Positions 1-8,655 are shown, counted from the first letter of the stretch. The stretch is DNA of 23,200 nt from Rubrimonas sp036770645 (GCA_036770645.1 DAIPIU010000044.1:1-23200), one strand, 5' to 3'. Numbers and translations are program-made. The notes: generated from the letters alone by a model not told the origin.

Positions 1-1103
1 GGCACATGTGCGTGACCGGCTGGGGCGAGCGCCAGTTCGACGAGATGGCCGAGGTGGTGAAGCGCGGGGTCAACACCTTCAAGCACTTCATGGCCTACAA
101 GGGCGCGCTGATGATCGACGACGACGAGATGTTCGCGTCCTTCAGCCGCTGCGCCGCGCTGGGGGCCATGCCGCTGGTCCATGCCGAGAACGGCGACGTG
201 GTGGCCGCGCTGCAGCAGCGGCTGCTGGCCGAGGGCAACACCGGCCCCGAGGCGCACGCCTTCTCCCGCCCGCCCGAGGTCGAGGGCGAGGCCGCCAACC
301 GCGCCATCATGATCGCCGACGCCGCCGGCTGCCCGCTGTACATCGTGCACGTCTCCTGCGAGCAGGCGCACGAGGCCATCCGCCGCGCGCGCCAGAAGGG
401 CATGCGCGTCCACGGCGAGCCGCTGATCCAGCACTTGACGCTGGACGAGGGCGAATACCGCCACCCCGACTGGGACCACGCCGCGCGGCGGGTGATGTCG
501 CCGCCCTTCCGGTCGAAGGACCATCAGGCAAGCCTCTGGGCCGGGCTTCAGGCGGGCAGCCTGCAGGTGGTCGGCACCGACCATTGCGCCTTCACCACCG
601 CGCAGAAGCGCGCGGGCATCGGGGATTTCACGAAGATCCCCAACGGCACCGGGGGCCTCGAGGACCGGCTGTCGGTGCTGTGGACCCATGGCGTCGAGAC
701 CGGGCGGCTGACGCCCGAGGAGTTCGTGGCCGTGACCTCGACCAACGTCGCGCGCATCCTGAACATGTATCCGAAGAAGGGCGCGATCCTGCCCGGGGCC
801 GACGCCGACATTTGCGTGTGGGACCCGAAGGCCGGCAAGACCATCAGCGCGGCGACCCAGAAATCGGCCATCGACTACAACGTGTTCGAGGGCGTGGCGG
901 TGACGGCCACGGCGCGGCACACGCTGAGCCGCGGCGCGCTGGTCTGGTCGGTCGGGGCCAATGCCGCCCCGGCGCCGGGGCGCGGGCGCTTCGTCGAGCG
1001 CGCCCCCTTCGCGCCGGTGCAGAAGGCGCTGACGACCTGGAAGGCGCTGACCGCGCCGCGCCGCGTGGTGCGCGACGCCGCCAACATGCCCGCAGGGGTC
1101 TGA
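1..1103 (+). CDS. hydA: Dihydropyrimidinase (D-hydantoinase), 5'-truncated by the window edge
   Basis: This is the C-terminal part of a cyclic amidohydrolase that opens dihydrouracil or dihydrothymine to N-carbamoyl-beta-amino acids, the second step of reductive pyrimidine degradation in the cytoplasm. The frame is open to the left edge (a His codon precedes the ATG at 6), so that ATG is internal and the N-terminal metal-binding HxH motif lies outside. Visible family signatures are FKHFMAYKG (nt 78–104), whose final Lys is the carboxylated metal bridge, the metal histidines in PLVHAEN (nt 171–191) and YIVHVSC (nt 339–359), and GTDHCAF (nt 574–594) with the catalytic-site Asp. The residues then run through NxAxxxxxYPKKG and ADADICVWDP, the usual end of the amidohydrolase barrel and beta-sandwich. 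The tail after about nt 960 is Ala/Arg/Pro-rich, as in relatives. A generic hydantoinase is the alternative. Confidence 0.93.
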   Translation, partial: HMCVTGWGERQFDEMAEVVKRGVNTFKHFMAYKGALMIDDDEMFASFSRCAALGAMPLVHAENGDVVAALQQRLLAEGNTGPEAHAFSRPPEVEGEAANRAIMIADAAGCPLYIVHVSCEQAHEAIRRARQKGMRVHGEPLIQHLTLDEGEYRHPDWDHAARRVMSPPFRSKDHQASLWAGLQAGSLQVVGTDHCAFTTAQKRAGIGDFTKIPNGTGGLEDRLSVLWTHGVETGRLTPEEFVAVTSTNVARILNMYPKKGAILPGADADICVWDPKAGKTISAATQKSAIDYNVFEGVAVTATARHTLSRGALVWSVGANAAPAPGRGRFVERAPFAPVQKALTTWKALTAPRRVVRDAANMPAGV

Positions 1104-1113
1104 GGCGGGGGCG

Positions 1114-1136
1114 GGCGGGCCCCTCGCCGGCCCGCC
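1114..1136 (+). terminator. GC hairpin after hydA, possible terminator
   Basis: A perfect 8-bp stem, GGCGGGCC at 1114–1121 and GGCCCGCC at 1129–1136, encloses a 7-base loop and begins 10 bases after the hydA stop. No T-tract follows, so if it terminates transcription it is not a canonical intrinsic terminator. Confidence 0.4.
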
Positions 1137-1201
1137 GCAACCCCCCGTTAGGACATGGCGCGCCAGATGCGGGGGTTTCCCGCGCCGCGGAGCCGCACGC
1201 C

Positions 1202-3115
1202 ATGAGCCTGAGAGCCCGCTTCACCGCCCTGCTGATCCTCGGGGCCGCCGCCGTCGCCGCGCTGATCGTCGTGGCCGAGACCGTGCGCAGCGTGCGCGCC
1301 GCCGAGGCCGAGGTCGCGATGCGGCTGGAAAGCGCGCTGCGCGGGGCGGCGGCGCTGCTGGAGGCCGGCGCGCCCGGGGTCGAGGCCGCCTTCGCCCCCG
1401 ACGGCGCCATCGAGGCCGTGCGCTGGTCCGCCCCGCCCGCCTTCGCCGACCATGCCGTGGTGGACCGGGTGCAGGGCGTGTCGGGGGCGGTGGCGACCGT
1501 GTTCGTGCTGGACGGGGACGGCGAGTTCCGCCGCATGACGACCAATGTGCTGAAGCCCGACGGGTCGCGCGCCGTGGGCACCGTGCTGGGCGTCGGCGGG
1601 CCGGTGCACCCGGTCATGACCGCGGGGGGCGTGTTCCGCGGGCCCGTGCCGATCCTCGGCCAGCCCCACCGCACCATCTATCAGCCGATCCACGGGCCCG
1701 GCGGCGTCGAGGGCATCCTGTTCGTCGGCGTGCCCGAGGCCGATGTCGCGGCGCTGCGCGTCGAGGTGGTGCTGTGGGTCGCGGGCGTTGCGCTGCTGGC
1801 CATCGCGCTGGCCGCGCCGGTCGCCTGGGCTGTCGCGGGGCGCGCCACCGCCGGGCTGTCGCGGTTCGAGCGCGACATCGCCGCGCTGGCGGCGGGCGAT
1901 CTGGCGGTCGAGGTGGCGGGGCGCGAGCGGCCCGACGAGGTGGGGGTGCTCGCGCGCGCGCTCGACACGCTGCGCGGCGGGCTGGCCGCGGCCGAGGAGG
2001 CGCGCATCGCCGCCGAGGGCCTGCGCCGCGACATGCTGGAGGAACTGGAGCGCAGCGTGGGCGGGGTGGTGGACGCGGCCTCGGCCGGGGATTTCTCGCG
2101 CCGCATCGAGGCGCGATTCGCCGAGCCCGCCATCGCGCGGCTGGCCGAGGGCGTGAACCGCATCTGCGAGACCAACGCGGCCTTCCTGTCCGCGGTCGAG
2201 GCCACGGTCGGGCCCATGGCGCAGGGCGACCTGACGCACCGGGTCGCGGTCCGCGGCGAGGGGGCCTTCGCGCGGGTGGCCGACGCGCTGAACGCCGCGC
2301 TGGACCAGCTCACGCGGCTGGTGGGCGACGTGCAGGGGGCGGCCGCGGCCGGGCAGAGCGCGATCGCGGGCCTCGACGGCGGCGTGGCGGGGCTGGTGCA
2401 GCGCGCCGAGAGCCAGGCCGCCGCGCTGGAGCAGACGGCGGCGGCGATGACCGAGATGGCCGAGGCGGTGTCGTCCAATGCCGGGTCGCTGCAGCAGGCC
2501 GAGACGCTGGCGCGCGAGGTCACCCGCCAGACCGGCGACGGCGCGGCGGCGGCCGAGGCGGCGGTGGGCGCGGTCGGGGCCATCAAGCGCAGCGCCGACC
2601 GCATCGGCGAGATCGTGGCGCTGATCGAGGGCATCGCCTTCCAGACCAACCTGCTGGCGCTCAACGCCAGCGTCGAGGCGGCGCGGGCGGGCGACGCCGG
2701 CCGGGGCTTCGCCGTGGTGGCGACCGAGGTGCGCCAGCTCGCACAGCGGTCCGCCGACGCCGCGCGCGACATCGGGGGGCTGGTGTCCGACAGCGCGGCC
2801 AGCGTCGCCGAGGGCCTGCGGCGGGTCGATGTCGCCGGCCGGGCGCTGACCGACATCCGCGCGGCCATGGAGCGGCTCGACGGCATGATCGTCGATCTGT
2901 CGACCGCCGGGCGCGAGCAGGCCGCGGGGGTGGGCGGGATCAGTGGCGCGGTGGCCCAGATGGACCGCAACACGCAGGAATCGGCCGCGCTGACGGAGCG
3001 CTTCGCGCGCGACGTCGCGGCGCTGAGGGCGGAGATGGCGGCGCTGTCGGCGCGCGCCGCGGTGTTCGCGACCCGCAAGGGGCCGCAGCGCGCCGCCCCC
3101 CCGCGCGCGGCCTGA
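1202..3115 (+). CDS. Methyl-accepting chemotaxis protein with single-Cache-type sensor and tandem HAMP units
   Basis: A 637-residue transmembrane chemoreceptor. The first membrane segment is at about residues 7–27 and the second at about 188–213. The periplasmic region between them contains DGSRAVGT, GPVHPVM and GILFVGVPEADV, matching the Cache_3-Cache_2 type of small-ligand sensor. A HAMP follows (about 214–265, AAGDLAVEV, PDEVGVLARAL), then two further HAMP-like units (SAGDFSRRI and AQGDLTHRV), and a signalling domain to about residue 620. The conserved hairpin that binds CheA and CheW is at about 471–524 (FQTNLLALNA, VEAARAGDAGRGFAVVA, EVRQLAQRS). The C-terminus is Arg/Ala/Pro-rich with no CheR-docking pentapeptide. 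The ATG at 1202 is chosen because membrane segment 1 starts directly after it and a GGAG lies 9 bases upstream. The ligand cannot be told. The frame stays open upstream to nt 8, but that part is a shadow of hydA. Confidence 0.93.
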   Translation: MSLRARFTALLILGAAAVAALIVVAETVRSVRAAEAEVAMRLESALRGAAALLEAGAPGVEAAFAPDGAIEAVRWSAPPAFADHAVVDRVQGVSGAVATVFVLDGDGEFRRMTTNVLKPDGSRAVGTVLGVGGPVHPVMTAGGVFRGPVPILGQPHRTIYQPIHGPGGVEGILFVGVPEADVAALRVEVVLWVAGVALLAIALAAPVAWAVAGRATAGLSRFERDIAALAAGDLAVEVAGRERPDEVGVLARALDTLRGGLAAAEEARIAAEGLRRDMLEELERSVGGVVDAASAGDFSRRIEARFAEPAIARLAEGVNRICETNAAFLSAVEATVGPMAQGDLTHRVAVRGEGAFARVADALNAALDQLTRLVGDVQGAAAAGQSAIAGLDGGVAGLVQRAESQAAALEQTAAAMTEMAEAVSSNAGSLQQAETLAREVTRQTGDGAAAAEAAVGAVGAIKRSADRIGEIVALIEGIAFQTNLLALNASVEAARAGDAGRGFAVVATEVRQLAQRSADAARDIGGLVSDSAASVAEGLRRVDVAGRALTDIRAAMERLDGMIVDLSTAGREQAAGVGGISGAVAQMDRNTQESAALTERFARDVAALRAEMAALSARAAVFATRKGPQRAAPPRAA

Positions 3116-3152
3116 GGCCCGCGCAGGCCGAGGCCGCCCTCAGGCCTCGGCC
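3110..3152. terminator. Convergent-junction hairpins (two alternative pairings)
   Basis: Between the chemoreceptor gene (+, stop at 3113–3115) and the LOG gene (-, stop at 3140–3142) there is a perfect 10-bp stem, GGCCGAGGCC at 3126–3135 and GGCCTCGGCC at 3143–3152, with a 7-base loop that contains the LOG stop codon. A competing 8-bp stem pairs GCCTGAGG at 3110–3117 with CCTCAGGC at 3138–3145. Either could act as a two-way transcription end. No T-tract is present. Confidence 0.55.
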
Positions 3153-3712
3153 ACCGCCAGCGCCGCGAGCGCCTCCGTCGCGTCCTCGGCCACGGTGACG
3201 AAGCCGCGCAGCGTCTCGCCGGCGAAGCCGCGGGCGATGACATGGTCGATCAGGCTCAGCAGCGGGTCCCAGAACCCGTCGACGTTCACGAGGATCAGCG
3301 GCTTGGCGTGCAGGCCGAGCTGCCGCCAGGTCAGAACCTCGAACAGTTCGTCCAGCGTGCCCGCCCCGCCCGGCAGGGCGACCACCGCATCGGCGTTGGC
3401 GAACATGATCTTCTTGCGTTCGTGCATGGTGTCGACGACCACGAAGGCCGTGCAGTCGCGCAGGCCCACCTCGAGGTCGAGGATGTGGCGCGGGATCACC
3501 CCGATGGTCTTGCCGCCCGCGCCCAGCGCCGCCCGCGCCACCTCGCCCATCAGTCCCACGTCGCCCGCGCCGTAGACGAGGCGCAGGCCCCGCTCGGCGA
3601 TGCCGCGGCCCAGCGCCCGGGCCTCGTGCGTGAAACGCAGGTCGTCGCCGTGGCGCGATCCGCAATAGACGCAGACGCTCTCGATCGGGTGGGGCGCGCT
3701 GTGGCGGGACAT
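3140..3712 (-). CDS. LOG family protein (TIGR00730 type), nucleoside-5'-monophosphate phosphoribohydrolase
   Basis: A 190-residue Rossmann-like protein of the LONELY GUY family, which releases a free base from (N6-modified) adenosine monophosphate; plant and some bacterial members activate cytokinins this way. The opening strand reads VCVYCGSR (13–20), followed by YGAGDVGLMGEVA (47–59). The two diagnostic motifs are MHERK (96–100) and PGGAGTLDE (114–122), which together build the phosphate-binding and catalytic site, so it should be active. Length fits the family (about 180–200). It is cytoplasmic with no signal peptide. It stands alone, converging on the chemoreceptor gene and divergent from the LysM gene. 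No strong ribosome site is visible before the ATG at 3712. In bacteria the physiological substrate is usually unknown, so a plant-hormone role should not be assumed. Confidence 0.92.
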   Translation of the reverse strand: MSRHSAPHPIESVCVYCGSRHGDDLRFTHEARALGRGIAERGLRLVYGAGDVGLMGEVARAALGAGGKTIGVIPRHILDLEVGLRDCTAFVVVDTMHERKKIMFANADAVVALPGGAGTLDELFEVLTWRQLGLHAKPLILVNVDGFWDPLLSLIDHVIARGFAGETLRGFVTVAEDATEALAALAVAEA

Positions 3713-3768
3713 GGGCAGGCTCGCGGCGGGAGGGACACAACGCGATCTTAACTGCCGCAGCCGCCGCG

Positions 3769-3796
3769 TTTGCCGGATTTGCGCCGAGAGGATAAT
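3769..3796 (+). promoter_or_regulatory. Candidate sigma-70-type promoter for the LysM gene
   Basis: In the 101-base divergent gap, GATAAT at 3791–3796 matches five of six bases of the -10 consensus and TTTGCC/TTGCCG lies at 3769–3775 with a 15–16 base spacer. The predicted transcript start, near 3803, leaves only about 10 bases before the ATG at 3814 but about 30 before the ATG at 3835. Confidence 0.45.
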
Positions 3797-3834
3797 CTGT
3801 CACACGGGCGGACATGAACAGGGGATTCCGGATC

Positions 3835-4866
3835 ATGGCGCGGGGCGCCTGGGCGATCGCGGTGGTGGCGGCCGCCGGTGCCGGTCTGGCCGCCGTGATG
3901 ACGTTCGCGCCCGCGCCCGCGCCCGAGCCCGAGCGCGCCCCGCCTGCGGTCGTGGCCCCGCCCCCGTCGGTCGCCGACGGCGAGGGCGGCAGCGCGCCCG
4001 ACATCCGCCCGCCCGCCTTCGACCTTGTCCGGATCGAGCCCGACGGCCGCGCCATGATCGCCGGGGCCGCCGAACCCGGCGCCACCGTCGAGATCCTGCT
4101 GGACGGCGTCGTGCTCGCGACCGCCCTGGCCGATGGCGGCGGCGCCTTCGTCGCCGATGTCGCGATCGCGGCGGGCGAGGGGCTGCTGCGCCTCGACCTG
4201 CGCGCGCGGGGCGGCGACGGTCCGTCGCTGTCATCGCTCGACCCGGTGTTCGTGAATGCGCCGGCCCTGGGCGGGCCGGACCAGAGCGCGTCGCCCCCGG
4301 GCGCGTCTGCGGCGAGCGACCCCGGCGAACCGCCCGCGGCCGAGCCCGAGGCGCCGATGGTGGTGGCGGCGCGCGACGACGGGGCCGACCTGCTGCAGGC
4401 GCCGCGCCGCGCGGCTGGCGCGCCGGTCACGCTCGACCTCGTCTCCTATGGCGCGGATGGAGAGGTCGAGCTGCGCGGCCGCGCCGCGCCCGGGAGACTG
4501 GTGCGCGTCTATGCCGGCGGCCGCCTGCTGGCCGAGGCGCCGGTCGCCCCCGACGGACGCTGGGCGGCGCGCGGCGGGATCGACCTGACGCCCGGCGCGC
4601 ATGTCCTGCGCATCGACGAGCTCGACGGCGGGCGCGTGACCAGCCGGATCGAGACGCCCTTCCGCCGCGAGGCGCCCGAGTTGCTGGCGCTGAACCCCGG
4701 CGAGGTGGTGGTGCAGCCCGGCGACAGCCTGTGGCGCATCGCGCAGGATCGCTACGGCTCGGGCCGGCGCTACATGGTGATCTATGCGGCGAATGCCGAG
4801 CGGATCCGCGACCCCGACCTGATCTATCCGGGGCAGGTGTTCGCGACGCCCGCCGCAGCGCCCTGA
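3835..4866 (+). CDS. Membrane-anchored LysM-domain protein with two Ig-like repeats
   Basis: A 343-residue envelope protein with an N-terminal hydrophobic segment (about residues 2–24, GAWAIAVVAAAG), a Pro/Glu-rich stretch, two related beta-rich units and a C-terminal LysM peptidoglycan-binding domain (about 292–338: QPGDSLWRIAQDRYG, then YAANAERIRDPDLIYPGQ). The two middle units share a pattern of GxAxPGxxVxxxxxGxxLAxA followed by DGxxxA and a hydrophobic strand, which suggests bacterial Ig-like folds. It probably sits in the inner membrane with LysM touching peptidoglycan; no catalytic domain is visible. I prefer the ATG at 3835 over the in-frame ATG at 3814 because AGGGGA lies 9 bases before it, whereas the earlier ATG has no properly spaced ribosome site. 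The Atm1-type gene follows 44 bases later on the same strand. Its precise role is unknown. Confidence 0.85.
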   Translation: MARGAWAIAVVAAAGAGLAAVMTFAPAPAPEPERAPPAVVAPPPSVADGEGGSAPDIRPPAFDLVRIEPDGRAMIAGAAEPGATVEILLDGVVLATALADGGGAFVADVAIAAGEGLLRLDLRARGGDGPSLSSLDPVFVNAPALGGPDQSASPPGASAASDPGEPPAAEPEAPMVVAARDDGADLLQAPRRAAGAPVTLDLVSYGADGEVELRGRAAPGRLVRVYAGGRLLAEAPVAPDGRWAARGGIDLTPGAHVLRIDELDGGRVTSRIETPFRREAPELLALNPGEVVVQPGDSLWRIAQDRYGSGRRYMVIYAANAERIRDPDLIYPGQVFATPAAAP

Positions 4867-4910
4867 TCCGATCCCCCCTCGGCCCGTCGAACGGAGCCCG
4901 GAGCCAACCG

Positions 4911-6725
4911 ATGACCGATGCCGCCGTCGACCGCGCGGGCGAGCTTGCCGTGATACGCCGCGTCGGCCCCTATCTGTGGCCGGCGGACGAACCCGCCGCG
5001 CGCCGGCGCGTGCTGCTGGCGCTGGCCTTCCTGATCGCGGCCAAGATCGCCACGGTCGGCACGCCCTTCTTCTTCAAGTACGCCGTCGACGGCCTGACGG
5101 CCGCGCAGGGCCAGACCGCGGGCCTGCTGGCCGCGCCCGTCGCGCTGACGCTGGCCTACGGGATCGCCCGCTTCGCCGCGGTGGGCTTCAACCAGCTGCG
5201 CGACGGGGTGTTCGCCCGCGTCGGCCAGCGCGCCCTGCGCCGCATCGCGCTGGAGACCTTCCGGCACATCCACGCCCTGTCGCTGCGCTATCACCTTGAG
5301 CGCAAGACCGGGGGGCTGAGCCGCGTCATCGAGCGCGGCGTGAAGGGCGTCGAGTTCCTGCTGCGCTTCATGCTGTTCTCGGTGGGGCCGCTGATCCTGG
5401 AGCTGGCGCTGGTGGCGGGGATCTTCCTCTGGGCCTTCGACGCGCGGTTCTTCGCGGTCGTGGTCGTCACGATCGTCCTTTATGTCTGGTTCAGCATCCG
5501 CGTCACCGAATGGCGCCTCGCCATCCGCGCCCGCATGAACCGCGAGGACACCGACGCCAACCAGAAGGCGGTCGACAGCCTGCTGAACTTCGAGACGGTG
5601 AAGTATTTCGGCGCGGAGCGGCGCGAGGCCGCCCGCTACGACCGCGCCATGGCGGGCTACGAGGGCGCGGCGGTCCAGACCGCGACCTCGCTGGCCTGGC
5701 TGAACGCCGGGCAGTCCTTCATCATCACCGCCGGATTGGTCGCGGTCATGGCCATGGCCGCGGCGGGCGTCATGGCCGGGCGGCTGACGGTCGGCGATTT
5801 CGTGATGGTCAACGCCTTCATGATCCAGGTGACCATCCCGCTGAACTTCATCGGCATGGTGTATCGCGAGATCCGCCAGGCGCTGGTGGACATGCGCGAG
5901 ATGTTCGTGCTGCTGGACCAGCCGGCCGAGGTGACCGACCGGCCCGGCGCCCTGCCGCTGTCGGTCGCGGGCGGCGCGGTGCGCTTCGAGGACGTGCGCT
6001 TCGCCTACGACCCGGAGCGGCAGATCCTGAAGGGCGTCAGCCTGTCCGTGCCCCCGGGCCGGTCGCTGGCCGTGGTGGGATCCTCCGGCGCGGGCAAATC
6101 CACCATCGCCCGGCTGATGTTCCGCTTCTACGACGTGACCGGCGGCGCGATCCTGATCGACGGGCAGGACATCCGCGCGGTCACGCAGGAATCGCTGCGC
6201 GCGGCCATCGGCGTCGTGCCGCAGGACACCGTCCTGTTCAACGACAGCATCGCCTACAACATCGCCTACGGGGCCGAGGGCGCGACCGAGGCGCAGGTGG
6301 TGGCAGCCGCCAAGGCCGCGCGCATCCATGATTTCGTGATGGGCCTGCCGCAGGGCTATGCCACGCAGGTGGGCGAGCGGGGGCTGAAGCTGTCGGGCGG
6401 CGAGAAGCAGCGCGTGGCCATCGCGCGCACCATGCTGAAGAATCCGCCGATCCTGATCCTCGACGAGGCGACCTCGGCGCTGGACAGCGAGACCGAGCGC
6501 GCGATCCAGGACAGCCTGCGCGAACTGGGCCGCGACCGGACCGTGATCATGATCGCGCACCGCCTGTCCACCGTGGTCGACGCCGACGAGATCGCGGTTC
6601 TGGAGGCCGGCGCCGTGGTGGAGCGGGGCCGCCACGCCGAGCTGCTGGCGCGCGGCGGCCGCTACGCCGCGCTGTGGCGCATGCAGGAATCCGAAGCGGC
6701 GCAGGAGGCCGCGCCGGCGCTGTGA
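4911..6725 (+). CDS. ABC transporter ATP-binding/permease, Atm1/HMT1 family
   Basis: A 604-residue half-transporter: six membrane helices in about residues 35–330, then an ATPase domain. The nucleotide-binding parts are complete: Walker A GSSGAGKST (390–398), signature LSGGEKQR (494–501), Walker B ILILDEATSALD (514–525, catalytic E519) and the switch histidine H550 in IAHRLST. The membrane half carries Atm1-type signatures: PFFFKYAVDGL near the first helix, SLRYHLERKTGGLSRVIERG, and DSLLNFETVKYFGAE in the coupling helix. Alphaproteobacterial and mitochondrial Atm1 proteins export glutathione-linked sulfur compounds or metal conjugates and support Fe-S protein maturation or heavy-metal tolerance. 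It acts as a homodimer in the inner membrane. A GGAG lies 7 bases before the ATG at 4911. Assignment to Atm1 rather than another exporter rests on these motifs; the substrate is inferred. Confidence 0.94.
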   Translation: MTDAAVDRAGELAVIRRVGPYLWPADEPAARRRVLLALAFLIAAKIATVGTPFFFKYAVDGLTAAQGQTAGLLAAPVALTLAYGIARFAAVGFNQLRDGVFARVGQRALRRIALETFRHIHALSLRYHLERKTGGLSRVIERGVKGVEFLLRFMLFSVGPLILELALVAGIFLWAFDARFFAVVVVTIVLYVWFSIRVTEWRLAIRARMNREDTDANQKAVDSLLNFETVKYFGAERREAARYDRAMAGYEGAAVQTATSLAWLNAGQSFIITAGLVAVMAMAAAGVMAGRLTVGDFVMVNAFMIQVTIPLNFIGMVYREIRQALVDMREMFVLLDQPAEVTDRPGALPLSVAGGAVRFEDVRFAYDPERQILKGVSLSVPPGRSLAVVGSSGAGKSTIARLMFRFYDVTGGAILIDGQDIRAVTQESLRAAIGVVPQDTVLFNDSIAYNIAYGAEGATEAQVVAAAKAARIHDFVMGLPQGYATQVGERGLKLSGGEKQRVAIARTMLKNPPILILDEATSALDSETERAIQDSLRELGRDRTVIMIAHRLSTVVDADEIAVLEAGAVVERGRHAELLARGGRYAALWRMQESEAAQEAAPAL

Positions 6726-6728
6726 ACC

Positions 6729-6751
6729 GCGCGGGCGCGCGCGCCCCGCGC
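6729..6751 (+). terminator. GC hairpin after the Atm1-type gene, possible terminator
   Basis: GCGCGGG at 6729–6735 pairs with CCCGCGC at 6745–6751 across a 9-base CG-alternating loop, starting 3 bases after the stop codon. No T-tract follows. The alternating CG sequence allows other pairings. Confidence 0.3.
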
Positions 6752-6753
6752 GC

Positions 6754-6781
6754 TTGCCGGCCCGGCCCCCTTGCGCTACCC
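6754..6781 (+). promoter_or_regulatory. Possible promoter for the argS–scpB gene run
   Basis: TTGCCG at 6754–6759 is followed after 16 bases by CTACCC at 6776–6781, about 38 bases before the argS start. The -35 fits the TTG-led alphaproteobacterial pattern, but the -10 is a poor match, so this is only a suggestion. Confidence 0.25.
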
Positions 6782-6818
6782 CGCCCGGAAACCGCTTCAC
6801 CCAGAGCCCGGGCGCGCC

Positions 6819-8561
6819 ATGAACCCCTTCGCCGAGATCCGCGACCTCGTCACCGCCGCGCTGGGCGCGATGGCGCGCGACGGCGCGCTGCCGGCCGGGC
6901 TGGACCTCGGTGGGGTCGCGGTCGAGCCGCCGCGCGACGCCGCCCACGGCGACATGGCCACCAACGCCGCCATGGCGCTGGCAAAGCCCGCCGGCCTCGC
7001 CCCGCGCGCCATCGCCGAGGCGCTGGCCCCGCGCCTCGCGGCAGACCCGCGGGTGGAGGCGGCCGAGATCGCCGGCCCGGGCTTCATCAACCTGCGCCTG
7101 TCGCCGGACCTGTGGCGCGCCGCGCTGCGCGCCGCCCTGGGCGCGGGCGGCGATTTCGGCCGCGGCGATGCGGGGCGCGGGCGGCGCGTGAACATCGAGT
7201 TCGTCTCGGCCAACCCGACCGGGCCGCTGCATGTCGGCCACACGCGCGGCGCGGTGTTCGGCGACGCGCTGGCGGCGCTGATGGGTTTCGCCGGCTGGGA
7301 GGTGACGCGGGAATACTACATCAACGACGGGGGCGCGCAGGTCGACGTGCTGGCGCGGTCGGCCTATGAGCGCTACCGCGAGGCGCATGGCCTCGAGCCC
7401 CGCATCGGCGCGGGCCTCTATCCCGGCGACTATCTGGTGCCCGTGGGCGCGGCGCTGAAGGAACGATTCGGCGACGCCCTGCTGGACCGGCCCGAGGAGG
7501 AATGGCTGGGGCCCGTCCGCGACCTCGCCACCGACATGATGATGGCGATGATCCGCGCCGACCTCGCGCTGCTCGGCGTAGCGATGGACCGCTTCTATTC
7601 GGAGAAGTCGCTCTACGGCACCGGGCGCATCGAGGCGGCGCTGGCGGCGCTCGAGGCGCGGGGCCTGATCCATGTCGGCGTGCTGGAGCCGCCCAAGGGC
7701 AAGACGCCCGAGGACTGGGAGCCGCGGCCGCAGACCCTGTTCCGCTCCTCCGCCTTCGGAGACGACACCGACCGGCCGCTGAAGAAGTCGGACGGGTCCT
7801 GGACCTATTTCGCGCCCGACATCGCCTATCACTACGACAAGGTCTCGCGCGGCTACGACCTGCTGGTCGACGTGTTCGGGGCCGACCATGGCGGCTATGT
7901 CAAGCGCATGAAGGCGGCGGTGGCCGCGCTGTCGGACGGGCGGGTGCCGCTCGAGGTCCGGCTGTGCCAGCTGGTGAAGCTGACCAAGGGCGGGCAGCCC
8001 TTCAAGATGAGCAAGCGCGCGGGGTCCTTCGTGACCCTGCGCGACGTGATCGAGGAGGTGGGGCCGGACGTGACCCGCTTCATGATGCTGACCCGGCGCA
8101 ACGACGCCGCCCTCGACTTCGACCTCGAGAAGGCGCTGGAGCAGTCGAAGGACAACCCGGTCTTCTACGTCCAGTACGCCCATGCCCGCATCTGCTCGAT
8201 GCTGCGTCTGGGGGCGGGGGCGGGGCTGGCCGTGGACGACGCCGCGCTGGCGGGGGCGGACCTCGCGCTGCTGGACCACCCGGCGCAGCTGGCGCTGGCG
8301 CGCAAGGTCGGGGAATGGCCGCGGCAGGTCGAGCAGGCGGCGGCGGCGGCCGAGCCGCACCGCATCGCCTTCTACCTGGGCGATCTCGCCGCCGCCTTCC
8401 ACGCCCTCTACAACCTCGGCCGCGACGAACCCGCCCTGCGGGTGGTGCAGGAGGGCGACGCCGCGGGCTCTCTCGCGCGTCTGGCGCTGGCGCGCGCCGT
8501 GGCTGTTGTCATCGGGGCCGGACTTGGTATCCTTGGCGTGACCCCGCGCGAGGAGATGTAG
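6819..8561 (+). CDS. argS: Arginine--tRNA ligase
   Basis: A 580-residue class I aminoacyl-tRNA synthetase that charges tRNA-Arg with arginine using ATP, in the cytoplasm. An N-terminal Arg-tRNA-synthetase-specific domain ends in GPGFINLRL. The catalytic core follows with FVSANPTGPLHVGHTRGA, whose HVGH (138–141) is the HIGH signature, and FKMSKRAG with KMSKR at 396–400. The C-terminal anticodon-binding helical domain includes VQYAHARICSMLR and ends in the characteristic LGILGVTPREEM. Length is typical. The ATG at 6819 gives the standard MNPFAEIRDLV opening. It is the first gene of a run continuing into the SPOR, nagZ, scpA and scpB genes, an order common in Rhodobacteraceae. Identity is secure. 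Confidence 0.98.
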   Translation: MNPFAEIRDLVTAALGAMARDGALPAGLDLGGVAVEPPRDAAHGDMATNAAMALAKPAGLAPRAIAEALAPRLAADPRVEAAEIAGPGFINLRLSPDLWRAALRAALGAGGDFGRGDAGRGRRVNIEFVSANPTGPLHVGHTRGAVFGDALAALMGFAGWEVTREYYINDGGAQVDVLARSAYERYREAHGLEPRIGAGLYPGDYLVPVGAALKERFGDALLDRPEEEWLGPVRDLATDMMMAMIRADLALLGVAMDRFYSEKSLYGTGRIEAALAALEARGLIHVGVLEPPKGKTPEDWEPRPQTLFRSSAFGDDTDRPLKKSDGSWTYFAPDIAYHYDKVSRGYDLLVDVFGADHGGYVKRMKAAVAALSDGRVPLEVRLCQLVKLTKGGQPFKMSKRAGSFVTLRDVIEEVGPDVTRFMMLTRRNDAALDFDLEKALEQSKDNPVFYVQYAHARICSMLRLGAGAGLAVDDAALAGADLALLDHPAQLALARKVGEWPRQVEQAAAAAEPHRIAFYLGDLAAAFHALYNLGRDEPALRVVQEGDAAGSLARLALARAVAVVIGAGLGILGVTPREEM

Positions 8562-8655
8562 CGCGTCGGCGCCGCCCTCGGGGTCTCGAGCAGCATCGGT
8601 CGCGGACCTCGGGCGCCAGACCCGGGCCGGGCCACAGGCACGGGCGGCCCCGGAC

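Noticed and set aside
1154..1165. ATG and GGCGCGCC palindrome in the gap before the first chemoreceptor
   Set aside because: An 8-base GC palindrome is common in DNA of this composition and nothing else supports a site.
8..1201. Open upstream extension of the first chemoreceptor frame
   Set aside because: The translation over hydA is Arg/Gly-rich low-complexity sequence; the true start at 1202 precedes the membrane helix.
8562..8655. Possible hairpin or extra gene between argS and the SPOR gene (GGGTCT at 8581, AGACCC at 8618)
   Set aside because: The stem is short with a 31-base loop, and no frame or ribosome site is present.
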